The notes below the pieces were generated by a model, which was not told where the DNA came from, did no database searches, and was given only the letters and a program-made list of their open reading frames with translations. Below, piece by piece: positions 43,936 through 55,225 of a DNA stretch of 64,000 bases. Positions within the stretch are counted from its first letter, which is position 1. Each line of letters opens with the position of its first letter. The position numbers and the translations under genes are program-made. The stretch is from NCBI GenBank assembly GCA_004835665.1, contig RBKR01000016.1, forward strand, positions 496,001-560,000, read 5' to 3'. This DNA comes from Phoma sp. XZ068. Taxonomy: Eukaryota; Ascomycota; Dothideomycetes; Pleosporales; Didymellaceae.

Positions 43936-45515
43936 ATGCGGGAACCTCTTTTCGCTTCTCATCAGCACAGCTTCATCTCAACTATGTACCAGCCAGGCGC
44001 TATTTTGAGGTTTTGTCACTCTGGATACCATTATAGATTATTTGCTCACGTTGGCGATTCCCAATTTGCAAAGTTCAGGGTCAGACTTCCTTGTGTCTAT
44101 GCGGCCCCACAACGCGTGACCAGCATTCGCGGATCCCACCATCAATATTCGACGATGTCATTGAATCCATCAATTGAGTACGATCGGATTGATGGGGTAG
44201 AGTGTTTGGAGATGTACGAACTTGGAGGATACCACTCTGTAATGGTCAACGATTTATTGCACAATCGTTATCGGATAGTAGATAAACTGGGGTTTGGTGG
44301 TTATTCTACCATCTGGTTCGCTCGGGACGAAAGATTTGAACGCTATGTCGCCATCAAAATTGGGATATCAGGCCCTTCAGTTCCTCGACGGGAAAGCGAG
44401 ATTCTACAGGCATTATACGACTCAAACTTGAGCTTAAAGGCTGCTCTCGATGGGAATGCTCGCGTGGCAATATCAAGCATTCTTGATGCATTCGATGTCT
44501 GCGGACCCAATGGAACCCACACATGCTACACGCTGACTCCCGCCCAAGGGAGTCTAAAGGAAGCATCGTTCAGTCGTCTCTTTCCTATCAAAGTCGCCCG
44601 CGCTTTAGCTGCGAAGCTGACAATAGCGGTCGCATTGGTCCACTCACGTGGTTTTGTTCATGGAGGTCCGTTTTTCCGTAACCCCAGCTGTAATGGCCAA
44701 AAGTGATAACACATACAGATATTCATCTTCGAAACGTATTAGTCAAACTTCCATCAACATTTGACCAACTTTCAGTTCCTAAATTCAGGGAGGAATTCGG
44801 CGAACCCGAAACGGTGCCTATCACTCGCGTCGATGGGAAGCCCCTACCCACGAACGTTCCGGTTCAAGCAGTACTGCCTCTTTATCTCGGTAAAAGAGCT
44901 CAAGATTTCACCATGGTTGACGCCCATGGCCTGATTCTCAGCGACTTTGGCGAGGCATTCTCTCCAACCTCAGAGCCGCGCCTTGGGAGGGACTGCAACA
45001 TTCCCCTAGCCAAAAGAGCCCCCGAGGCTGCTTTCGAGCCGAACGAGCCTGTTTCATACCCTTCAGACATATGGAGTCTTGGAACTGCGATCTGGGAAAT
45101 ATTGGGAATGAAATTCATCTTTAGCGAGTCAGAAACTCAGGACGAGATCGCGGCCCAACAGATTGATGCCTTAGGTTTTGACAACTTCCCGGAGAGCTGG
45201 AGGGGGAAGTGGGAAAATCCCAGCGAGAAAGACAAGTACAGGAATGATAGGTTTCCTCGAAAGCCCACGGGTGATCGCGAAACATGGCCTAGTCTTGAGA
45301 ACGCCTTCGAAGAATTCGTGCAGAAATACAGAAGGAGACGAGAGGCGGCTGGTACTTTTGAAGAGGAAGAGACGCAGGCTATTCTTGAATTAATGCGTGG
45401 TATGCTCAAATTCAAGCCTGAGGAACGTCTGACGATAGACGAGGTGCTTGAATCCAAGTGGATGGTCAATTGGGCATTGCCTCAGCTAGAGCACAGCGGG
45501 AATAGAGAGGCTTAA
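43936..45515 (+). CDS. SRPK-type serine/threonine protein kinase
   Basis: A 508-residue kinase from exons 43936-44665 and 44719-45515; the intron splits the Asp codon of the catalytic HGD. Kinase features: YHSVMVNDLLHNRYRIVDKLGFGGYSTIW (glycine loop), Lys141 in YVAIKIG, HGDIHLRNVL at 242-251 (HGD in place of HRD), and DFG at 319-321. A long insert between the lobes' HGD and DFG and the APEAAFEPNEPVSYPSDIWSLG block are typical of fungal SR-protein-kinase-like enzymes. The N-terminal 75 residues are basic with few acids and could be a mitochondrial presequence; an internal Met74 (MSLNPSIEYD) is a plausible alternative start. Such genes are highly expanded in filamentous fungi. Substrate unknown. 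Confidence 0.82.
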
Positions 45516-47806
45516 GCCGTTCGAGCAGACAAGGCAACTACAGTACTAAATCACTAGGGATAAATTAGAGACCTTGATATAGAGTAGAAGCATATATGTG
45601 AGCCAGAGCTAGCAATAATTAACCCGTTATTAAGTATGCCCAATGTGATTCTTCAATCAACAACCAAGAATTGAAGCTCCTCTTACTTCACAGATTAATA
45701 AGTGTTTAATCGTAGGTATAATCTGGAAGTGATAGGCAAAGTAGGGAGAATATTATGGCGTGATAGGTCACTTTACAATCGAGAGTGCAATGTAACAATA
45801 TCAAATGAGTATTTCGCGACAAATCAGAATGTGTAAAAGCCATTATGCCGCGTCATATACAGCATTGCTGTTTTTACGGAAGGACAATGAAAGGGGCATG
45901 GTAGAATATAGATACTCTTGCATTATATAAGACGGTGCTATAATAAACGTGGGATGAACATGCTGCCGCTGCACAGCTTGTACTTGGGGACTAGTAATAC
46001 ACCTAAGAAAAGGACACACAACAGACGAGACCACTTAGCCAGCGTTACTCAGGCTACCGCAGTACGTGGACTGTGTGCGGGCAGTAAAAGGCTACATGGT
46101 GCGATACAGATTTAGCAACACCCACCCAAGTCAGTTTGGCGATAATTTTGTCGCTCAACGATGTCTTCAGAACTCGATCAAGCTTTGGTAACAGTTGTAA
46201 GACTTCTGAGCAAGTCGGGTCGCGGGGTTTTGTAACGTCTGAGTGGCGATATACGTTCTGATACGGTCTAGCTTGCCATGATGTTTGGCAGATTTAGACG
46301 AGAGTTGCTGGAACGAGATCGAAATGGGACACTGTGTCCGCGACTTTGAAGAATTCCTCCATGTCCCACGAGAAGGCCGTATGTGAACAAGCATATTCAT
46401 GCAGTTTCGGGTTGTTGGATGCTTCTGAAAGACTGGCTTCCAGATCGAGGGACCGTTGCTGTTGTAAAGGTATGGAACAAAGGAGCTGATCAAATGCGAA
46501 GAGTTGTACAATTAAGTCCTGCATGTGTTGCAATTGCAATGAAAGCACTTGATCCATCTCAAGCGCTCGAGCTATGCCTGAAAGTGATGGAATGCTCTCA
46601 TCTAAGAGGAAGCTTACAAGGGCGGGGAGGTATTATTTATACAGCTATACTATGCCAGGTTTAGACTAGCGCTCGTACAGCGGTATTTCTCACTCCCGAA
46701 CTCTATACAAAAATATTGGAGAGAGGGCGATGACGAAGCGGCATTGGTTTATGTTCTTCAAAGCTCCACAACCAATTTTACTGAAGCCTTTTAGTGGCCC
46801 AGTCTACTAACAAATGAAAATACTCCACAAGAGCCTTCCTCAAGGCTGACGAAGAGAATCAGCTCCTGGCGCTGAAGCCAAGGCTTAATCTATTCGGACT
46901 TGTACATTCTACAGGTCTTGCGCCGACAATATTGGCAAAATCGTCATGTTTCCTTTTTTTTTAATTTTTGCTTTTGTTTTTTTTTATTTTTTCAAACAAA
47001 ATATGACTACTCCGTTCGCAGGGAGATATGCTGTATGGATTCATCGACAAGACTTGGCTCTGAAAATCCAATGCCGATGGTTCCGACAGTTACCTAGCTA
47101 TGTAGCAACTACGCCAGAGCAATCTAACATATAAATGGCGGCAATGAAGTGTTTGAACATTACCAAGTAAGCGGCAGGTCAAGGACGGGAGTAGCAACGT
47201 TTCAACGCATTTTGCTCGACAGTAAGCAACCCATTAGTCCGTCTCAAGCGATGGTCCAGTCACAGCACATGATCTTTGGTTCACAATTGAACTAATCAAC
47301 TGTCACACGTCACATAACAATATGCCTGCTATTGAATACTGACCTGCTACTGACAACCCCAAGTGTGCGCTATGTATAATGAACCTTCAACAAGGCTAAC
47401 GCCAGCTGCGTCTAGCAATACTAATTTAGACCTTGCATCTCGGAGGCCTCGCAATAGCTCACAAGATGGAGATCGTGCGGCCAAAGCTACTTGTATACGT
47501 CAAGATCCCAAGTTAAAGAGATTGGCCCCCATATGACATGACTGTAAAATACAATACCTAGGTATACTATTAGGGGGTGATAGAAAGCAATAGCGGTTTG
47601 AAGGAACAGGGCGAGCCCTTGATGTATTCCTGTTCCGATACCATCACCTCCGAGCAAACTTGATGCGATGAGGTCACCTTATAATGACCAATAATTGATG
47701 CGTTTGTATGGCACGTGCCGTTCTTGTCTTGGCACCCAGCCTCCCTTTCCATCTGCTGCCTTCCTCTTACACGCAAATTCGGACATGAACATCTGTGCTC
47801 TAGGCA
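45516..47806. other. 2.3-kb AT-rich gene-free region with a possible gene remnant
   Basis: Visibly AT-richer than the housekeeping blocks, with long T tracts at 46949-47000. On the minus strand, 46294-46600 reads as amphipathic helical text (MDQVLSLQLQHMQDLIVQLF, later AFSWDMEEFFKVADTV) ending at a stop. Similar-looking coding text continues after that stop in another frame, which suggests a decayed gene of unknown family. Nothing else recognised. Confidence 0.4.
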
Positions 47807-48913
47807 TTGCTATCAATGCGCGTGTCGTGCCTCTTTCGTGTAGGGCAAATACTCAAGGGTAGATGTGGAAACTACACTATTACGAAAGAAGTCCAAGAAG
47901 GAGTCTGGTTCGCAAAGCAAGTTGCCAGAAGTTCATCGTCGAACAAGACATTAACTGTTACTAGAAATTGCCAAGTACCGGAGAATGTCGTGATCAAAAG
48001 GGTGCAAGGTCATCCAAGGGTAGAGAACGAACGAGACGTGCTCAAACGATTCCAGCATCGCACTCCCTTCCTTCGGCCACTGGTTGATGAAGTTGAGGAA
48101 CCGTCTGCTCCCACAACTATTGCTCTAAAATACTATGAGAGCGACCTACTTACTGAAACTATCAAAAGTACTTTAAATCGGAAGGAGCTCAAACACGTCT
48201 CCCGATGCGTTCTGGAAGCCCTCTGCATTATCCACGAAGAAAATCTCATTCATACAGGCACGAACCTACTGTAAGTTTAATACGTAGCTAACTAAGATGA
48301 AGATGTCAAGCTTGATAATGTTTTTGTGGACTTACAGGAGGATGAAAACCGGTTCTCTGACGTCCAACTTAGAGACCTAAGGTGGGTGCTACTCAGAGTG
48401 GGCTACATCTAGTACACTAGTCGGAACACCGATGTGGTCAAGCCCAGAAGTCCTTATGGAGATGCCATGGAATACCGCTGCCGACATCTGGTCATTCGGT
48501 ACCTTGGTACGTACGGCTCTATTCTCGCACCTACTGTCAGTGCGTGCACCTGCTAATGCTGTTTCAAATTCAAGCTGATAAGCCTAATTTGTGGCGGAGA
48601 CCTTAATTTGTTTCGACCAAAGGTTGACCGAGATCACGAAGAATACGTGTTGGGTGTCGTGATGGAACAGCCCCGCTACTTTGGCCCTTTCCCTGCGACG
48701 ATTGCATAGATTGCTAGCCCAGAGACTGTTCAATCGATCTTGTGGATGATGTAAGAAATACTATGGAAGGAGTTGACGCCATTTTCCTGGACAACGGTGA
48801 AGGAAGTTTCTAAGAATGACAATGATTTCATTAGCAAAATCATGATGCTTGACTGGAGAGATCGGCCGACAGCAAAGGAGTTATTAGATGATAAGTGGTG
48901 GGATGATGATTAG
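47807..48913 (+). pseudogene. broken fungal serine/threonine kinase gene
   Basis: Reads as a kinase of a fungus-specific group: an N-terminal FRVGQILKGRCGNYTITKE block, VVIKRV, a catalytic block whose Asp codon spans a former intron (DVKLDNVFVDL), RFSDVQL, then in another frame TLVGTPMWSSPEVLMEMPWNTAADIWSFGTL, and a C-lobe with FISKIMMLDWRDRPTAKELL. Lesions: one extra base near 48378-48380 shifts the frame before the activation segment; TAG at 48707-48709 and TAA at 48752-48754 interrupt the C-lobe; and the donor of the first intron appears as GC in a poor context. Both stops could come from CAG and CAA by C-to-T change in a CpA context, as repeat-induced point mutation would give. A normal intron could not easily remove all three lesions. 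Confidence 0.72.
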
Positions 48914-48957
48914 CGGGTCGCGGCACGAGCATACTCAGCTCTTTGTACATAAGCGTA

Positions 48958-50858
48958 TCACATGTATTCCGCCTCATCAAAGTCATCGAAGATCCAATGC
49001 TCGCACAACTGAAGTCGCTCCTCTTCTGACTCTGCCGCCTCAAGCGAGTCAGCCATTAGCTTTCTCTCACGCCCCTTTACCTCATCATACTGCTCTGTAG
49101 GAACCCACCCCTCAAATCCAACCCCCACAGCATCTCTACACACCTTAAGTTGCCGGTCTGCTTCGGCCTGCGCAGCGCTCAGAAGCAAGCACTCGCTGGC
49201 CTCTTCCTCTGAATAAGCGATCGGACAAGAAGTACTTGATTCGTCGCATTTGCTGGAGCGGACGATGTTGGACCAATCTTGCGTCAAGCGAATTAAGTCG
49301 GTCTTCAGAGGCACGCTATTGCCCTCCCATGGAGAACTCGCGTGATCATAGATTTTGCGTCGTAATGCGCTGAAGTCATGTGCCAAGGCTTCATAGTGCT
49401 TTCCGTTAAGCTTCTCTGTTGCCATGACGTAAAAGTAGTGCAGTTGGCGTCGACGCAGAAGCAGAACTTGCTCATATTGGTCGAATTCGCTTAGGTCGTC
49501 AAAATTGGGCGGCAATTTAGGCAGTGTTAGCGATTCTGATACGCTGTCGCCATAATTTTGGAGACTGCTTGGGATTCCGCATTGCAGAAACAGCGGAAGT
49601 ATTGTGCAGTGTTGCCAGTCAATGATACCAGTGATGCTGAGGTCATCGGCGACGAGTACGTTATTTGGTTGGAGATCAGGATGTCTTAGTGTTGGACGTG
49701 CGAGAGTGTTGCTGTTCGGTACGATGTGAGGCACAATTCGTAGGTAATTATTGAGGCTGTGTAGATGGTCGAAAGGTGACTGCTTCTGGTAATTGTATAT
49801 CTCGCGGTACATACGTTGGAAGGGATGAAGTAGTCGGCCAAATTTCATTAGATATTCGATCTCCTTTTTGGCGCCCGCTGCAAGAACCGCGGCTGGATCT
49901 GTGACTTTTAAGCAACCAGTTAGCATTATTGCAGGTAACTGACATGGTGCAGAGTAGACCAAACATGTGACCAAGGATGGAGAATCACAGGATTTATACA
50001 TACATGGTCCACGGTCGACATCAAGTCCCTGTCGTCTGCCGTACCACAAGCCAAGTCTCGAGTCAGGACCAATGCAAAAGCGATCTTCGCTTGCAGAATG
50101 GCTGATGTGAACATCGATCTTGCTAGTGTGCGCGTGTAAATCTTTAGCATAGTACAAACTACCACTTGCCGGAAGCGCAAGAGCAAACAGTTGAGACTCT
50201 AACTCAACAAGTTTAGTGACGACGGTTTGTCTAGCTTTTCCTGACAACCGAAACCAGATATCACCTAGATTTGTTCCACGGACTAGCTCCATAAAGATGT
50301 ATTCAGTGCCAGCAGAGTTCTCCGACGTAGTCGAATATCCGTAAATCTTAGGAACAGGTAATCCTTTAATGCGGAGGAAGTCCATTGTCGCGACTTCACT
50401 GGCTATGACGAGGTGCTTTGGCTCGGTGACTGGATATGGGACCCGTCCAACGAGCTGGAAGCCATCTTGCATAGTGATTAGGAAGGTTCGGTTGAAACCC
50501 CCTTCAGCAAGCTTCTCGAATCGAGCCACATCTTCTATATTTCGATTGACGGCTGCAGCTGCCAAGCGCTTGAATTCCGAGACGTTGAAAATGCGCCTCC
50601 TTTCAGAGTGCTTCGCTGCGTCATTCCACCTCACTCTGGGTCAGTAAAAATATTAGAACAAGCCAGGATGTTTACTAACAGCCATCGTCCCGATGTATAC
50701 TCGAAGAGCTTATCAGGTTGGGCGGTTTGCACATCAGGTGAAGGACAGATTGACGCGGTGCTGTAAGCCCGAGCTCTCAAGGGCGCAGTCGCTCGACCAA
50801 AGTTACGGTATGGATACACAACAGCCAGTCGGCGACATATACATTGGGAAGATGCCAT
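48958..50858 (-). CDS. AIM9-like mitochondrial aminoglycoside-phosphotransferase-fold protein
   Basis: A 585-residue APH/choline-kinase-fold protein. Exons 50680-50858, 50004-50635 and 48958-49904. The 99-bp second intron is open and a multiple of three, but removing it restores the family text around DRGPFTDPAAVL. The N-terminus (RRLAVVYPYRNFGRATAPLRARAYSTAS) is a strong mitochondrial presequence, followed by the family signature FEYTSGRWL and RRRIFNVSEFKRLAAAAV. Nucleotide-fold motifs: EGGFNRTFLI loop, RHPDLQPNNVLV catalytic loop (HxDxxxxN), IIDWQH in place of DFG. The C-terminal 150 residues are helical and acidic. The family is named for altered inheritance of mitochondria protein 9; its substrate is not known to me. 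The stop lies 45 bp from the end of the broken kinase. Confidence 0.85.
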
Positions 50859-51617
50859 GAATTGATCGCGCGTCGGTGGAAGTGTGGGTCAAGGAACGTA
50901 GCTTGTCACTCCCGTGAGTTGCGGATCACGCTGACTAATATACCCAGTGCCCTCACTGCACGTTCACGTCGATATGAAAGCCATTCAGCATCAATTCTGT
51001 GGCTAATCCTGATGTTGTGATTGTATTCCTTGGTTGCCTCGCTTCACGAAACTCTTAGATTAATGTGCGCAAGATACGTCGCGCATGCAGAATATGTTAT
51101 AATTAGCAGCGTCAGGATGTAATTGTGGGAAAAAGGAAACAACGTCTCCAACCAACAGTATTCATCTTCTTGGCAATTCATAAGATAAGTACCAATACCT
51201 TCATAGTTCTTTTGCTAAGGTATTGTTCCCCTGTTCGGCATATTTGTTTGCCTCATGGCTCTCTAACCTGGACAATATTACATCTATATCTTATCCTGAG
51301 GCGGCATGTGCATTGATGGCGACACAGTGCGCAATACTAACTTTGCAGCGAGGAGAAGCCTGAAGTAAGGTCCAATAGGAGACGATGAACACCCAAGGCT
51401 ACGTCCTGTACTCCCCGGAAACCATGGATCATGCAAGCTGACAGCCTTGGAGAACTGAACGGACTCCTATTTAGGCAGTGGCTGAGCTGAGTGGAACTAT
51501 ATGGCAGCCTCGTGTTACTTGGGGTACGACCTGCCTTTGATTTACCTAAGTATGATCCCATACTCAGTCTGTCTGCTCTACTCCTAGATTTTTGTATCGC
51601 AGTAAAACTTATCCAAC
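50859..51617. other. divergent spacer of about 760 bp
   Basis: Shared upstream region of the AIM9-like gene and the single-pass membrane protein gene. A short frame at 51491-51706 overlaps the latter's start and is not supported. No repeats seen. Confidence 0.45.
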
Positions 51618-52313
51618 ATGCAGTCCTCGCAGCGTCCCTCCTTTCACGACTTACCAGAAGTCATTACGCAGGTGGACGCTTCAACCTACAAGTACTCCGT
51701 TCCTGATAGTTCTCCTCCTTACGCAGCCCAGGACTCTTCAAAAGAAGCCGCGCTTCATAGCTTGCCGCCAAACAGCAGTGAGAAAGGGCAACGGTGGACG
51801 CGATGGCCCTTGCTTTTGCTATATGGAGTGTTATTAGCTGTCAGCGCCGGGGTGACAGGAGGGTTCATCGGCAAAGCACTCAGCGAACAGACGCAAAGCC
51901 CCAACATCAACAATACGGACGCCAGTAACTTCACGCCTACAAACACTTCCTCCGGCGACAGTTCAGCGAACATCCTACCCATGCCAACAACTGGCTGCCC
52001 CTCGAACATATCAGAACGGAAATACATCAAATCCGTTTCCAAGACGTGGAGAGTCGAATACACAACAGTATGTGCCACGCGGTGGATCCATCCTGAGCTC
52101 ATTGCACTCTCTGCTGCTACACCAGACGACTGCATCGAGGCGTGTCAAAGCTTTGACGTAATTAAGCCGCCCAACGCGGAGACTTGTTTTGGAGCCAATT
52201 TTATCCCTCGGTGGTGGAATACGACGCTTGCCATGGAGCAGAGGAATCAGCCGTTCAATTGTTTTCTCATGAGGAACAATACCATCATCAACAAGAACGA
52301 CTGGAACTTTTGA
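51618..52313 (+). CDS. single-pass membrane protein of unknown function
   Basis: A 231-residue single-exon protein. The first 62 residues are polar, Ser/Pro-rich and likely cytosolic. One membrane helix follows (WPLLLLYGVLLAVSAGVTGGFIG, about 63-85), then an Asn/Thr/Ser-rich stalk with several N-glycosylation sequons, then a C-terminal domain of about 110 residues with five or six cysteines (TTGCPSN, TTVCATRW, DDCIEACQSFD, ETCFGANF, FNCFL). The Cys pattern hints at a small disulphide-bonded extracellular, possibly PAN/apple-like, domain. This architecture is common among fungal hypothetical proteins. No enzyme motif seen. Confidence 0.75.
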   Translation: MQSSQRPSFHDLPEVITQVDASTYKYSVPDSSPPYAAQDSSKEAALHSLPPNSSEKGQRWTRWPLLLLYGVLLAVSAGVTGGFIGKALSEQTQSPNINNTDASNFTPTNTSSGDSSANILPMPTTGCPSNISERKYIKSVSKTWRVEYTTVCATRWIHPELIALSAATPDDCIEACQSFDVIKPPNAETCFGANFIPRWWNTTLAMEQRNQPFNCFLMRNNTIINKNDWNF

Positions 52314-52617
52314 GTTCGTGGCGTTGTGCATGAAGGATGCGTGCAAGGGTCTTGTAAGCAGTTGAGTGGAGCTGGAGAAGTACGTGTTGTGTACATGTTG
52401 TGACATAGTTATGGCCTTGGCCTCTGCTGTGCATTAAAATAATTGAACGACATGTTTATATGAAAGATGGATATGCATGGGTAATGAATGCCCCAGACCC
52501 TGGCTATTCGCTAGCGCCAACGCGTCACTGTGGACCCCGGACATGTTTGAACACCTCGCCTTTCCTCCGACCACAACCCTCGCGATGCCAATTGCTCGCT
52601 CCCACCACTGAGAAAGA
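52314..52617. other. short spacer between co-oriented genes
   Basis: 304 bp holding the 3' end of the membrane-protein gene and the promoter of the PAP2 gene. Nothing else seen. Confidence 0.45.
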
Positions 52618-53671
52618 ATGCCTGCTCGATCGCCCAGGCGCAGCACGAATGGCCTTCTCAACCAGCCCGGCTTCCTGGGAGCAGCCGCTCGGTTTTGGCA
52701 GGTAAATACCGCCAACATTCCTCACGTGCCCTACACCAACTTACATCCTCCCAGCGCTCCTACGCCTCCGACTATGTCGGTCTCGCCCTGCTAGTCAGCG
52801 GCTACATCTTCGTACGCCCTGTTCTGCCTGTCCACCTCTGAGCCTCCCCCTAACAAACCAGCTCCAGATCCAATTTCTCGCCGAGCCCTTTCACCGCATG
52901 TTCTACCTCTCCGACCTCCGCATCGCATACCCGCACGCCCTGCACGAGCGCGTAAACGTCTCCTGGCTCTTCATCTACGCCGGCGCGGTCCCCCTGCTCA
53001 CCCTCATCCTCTGGGCGCTCGTCACCCGCCCGGGGACGCACAAGGCGCACGTCACGTTGCTGGGCTGGGTAGCCAGCATGATCCTCACCCTCTTCCTGAC
53101 AGACGTGATCAAGAACGCCGTCGGCCGCCCGCGCCCAGATCTGCTCTCGCGATGCAAACCTGCGCCCGGTACGCCGGGCAACACGCTGGTGACGTGGGAG
53201 GTGTGCACCGAGACGGACCACCACGTGCTGCACGACGGGTGGCGCAGTTTCCCCTCGGGCCATAGCAGTTTCAGCTTCAGCGGGCTGGGGTACCTAAGCA
53301 TGGTTATCGCGGGGCAGTGTCATGTGTACAGGCCGCGGGCGGACCTTGCGCGGGTTCTGCTGGCGCTTGCGCCGCTGCTGGGCGCCGCGTTGATTGCCAT
53401 TAGCAGGTGTGAGGATTACAGGCATGATGTATATGATGTGAGTGTGGGTTCGTTGCTGGGCATCTCCGTGGCACACCTTACGTACCGGAGGTATTATCCT
53501 GCGCTGAGGAGCAAGGACTGCGCAACGCCGTACCCGAATCCAGCTGATGAAAAGGGATTTGGCAAGATCAAGGACGAGGAGAGTATCCGAGGCGCGCAGG
53601 AGTTCGAGTTGGATGATTTGGACGAGGAGGACGAAGAGAGGGAGAGCAGGCCTCTAAACGGGCGGAGATAA
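52618..53671 (+). CDS. PAP2-family lipid phosphate phosphatase (DPP1/LPP1-like)
   Basis: A 316-residue integral membrane phosphatase acting on diacylglycerol pyrophosphate and phosphatidate in this family. Exons 52618-52701, 52755-52811 and 52862-53671, all phase 0. The three catalytic motifs are complete: KNAVGRPRP at 131-139, FPSGHSS with PSGH at 178-181, and SRCEDYRHDVYD at 228-239 carrying the His nucleophile and its Asp. About six membrane helices are visible. The cytosolic tail after 255 is acidic (ELDDLDEEDEERE). The start MPARSPRRSTNG gives a short basic cytosolic N-terminus. Likely in vacuolar, Golgi or plasma membrane. Converges on the methyltransferase, with 124 bp between the stops. 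Confidence 0.92.
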
Positions 53672-53795
53672 GAATAAGCACTCAACCCTCAACCACTAAA
53701 CTCGAATTACTCGTGATATATATACCTATGCTTATTCGTCTCGTCATTACAGTATGTATCCCGCTCCCGCTGAAATGCTACACACCAACTCAAAC

Positions 53796-55225
53796 TCACT
53801 CAGCATGCCAACTCTTCCTGCCCGTAATCCACTTGAAACTCGCACACCACCCCTCCGCCTCCCCCCTCTCCGATCTCTCCACCCACTCGGCCACCTCGCG
53901 CTGCGCAATCGCAATATCCGCCCTCACCTCCTCGGCACTCCACACGCGCTCTCGATCCCCAAACTTGGTCAGCAGCCGCAGCAAACTCGCCTCAAACCCT
54001 TCCATGACTACCACCAGCATCAACTTGCCTATCCGCCGCTGCTCCTCGTCGCCCGCCCACTGCCCAATCGGCACGTTGACGTGCGTAGTCTGGATATCAG
54101 TGAAGCCTGCTTCCTCGAGGTACGAGGGGTGCATGTAGAACAGGCCGAGGGGGCGGCCCGATTTGAACGAGGCCTGCATCATAGCGGCGTAGAGTTTGCG
54201 CAGCGTGGGGACGGGGAAGGAAGATGGATCGGACTCTGCGTAGTTGTCGCTGCGGGCGATGGGGACGGCGCCCATGTCCCAGTCTGCGATTTCGATCCAG
54301 CCGCCTGGGGAGAGAGACTTGTGGATTTCGGAGTACACCTCTTCCCAGTGGGAGAAGGAGCCTTTCATGTTGCGTAGGTGGATGAATTCGAAGGGGTCGC
54401 TGAAGTGCCAGCCTGGTTCTGGATGGGGAGTGAGGTGTTGGAGGTCGATGACGAGGGACTCGACTGAGGTCTGTGGCCGGGTGGTGGGATTGCTGAAGTC
54501 CACTACCTCTGGCGAGTGGGGAGGGGACTGCATTGGCGTTCGGTGCGTCATGTCGCGGTAGAAATCTAGGTTGGCAATGGAACTTAGATCCATGCTATGT
54601 GCATCCACACCCCACACGTCCAGGTCATCGAGCTCCCACGTCACGTCTGCGGCGCCCAGTGTGGCTTCTGTGGTGTCGAGGTCCCACTGTATCATGTCGA
54701 CGCCGACTACCTCTGCAGAGGGATGTGTTTGCGCCATTGCGACCGCCCAATGGCCCGGCCCTGTACCGAGATCGAGGATCCTCCTAGTAGTAGGCAAGAG
54801 TCTTGTTGTCGTCAGTCGACCTTGCAGTGCATGCACGAATATTTGGTGCTGGAAGAATAAACGGTCTTGCTCCTTGAGATCGCCATCGAAAACACACGGA
54901 TTGAAGTATGTGTCGTTGGCATAGGTGCGGCCATTTTCGTGTACGTATTGAAGATCATCCGAAGTTACGGTGCGAACTGATCGACTGCCTAGCGTGGTTA
55001 ACGATGTCCTTCACGGCGCATGAACATGAGATGGCCCGACCGGTAAAACTTAGGTAAACCCCAGGAAAAAATGACTGCGAATGCACAAACAGAATATAGA
55101 CTCCAGGTGGTGATAACTTACACAGATTCCACGGAGGTGGAGCTCCCTGAATCAGCTCGCGGGCGTTTGGGTGCAGCCGTGTCATGTCCAACCGGAGTGT
55201 CGGGTTGTGGCTGTCCCTCTTCCAT
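53796..55225 (-). CDS. LaeA-like SAM-dependent methyltransferase
   Basis: A 430-residue protein from exons 55122-55225 and 53796-54984. The first exon (MEEGQPQPDTPVGHD...) carries a KRPR nuclear-signal-like patch. The join chosen (GT|GTAAGT to GGCAG|T) keeps phase and leads to DDLQYVHENGRTYAN, the usual lead-in of this family. SAM motif I DLGTGPGHWA lies at 106-115. HSMDL- and EFIHLRN-type text and SPGGWIEIADWD follow in the expected order. The group includes LaeA, a nuclear regulator of secondary metabolism, but also many paralogues of unknown substrate; nothing here identifies it as LaeA itself. No biosynthetic gene cluster lies beside it. Confidence 0.85.

Noticed and set aside
45117..45130. 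ATCTTTAGCGAG as a motif copy
   Set aside because: It matches only the second half of the core and encodes conserved-looking kinase sequence (FIFSES), so chance is the better explanation. The same applies to similar short matches near 15826 and 50141.
53796..55225. The methyltransferase as the master regulator LaeA
   Set aside because: Only the methyltransferase fold and lead-in are recognisable. This family has many paralogues, and no secondary-metabolite cluster is adjacent.
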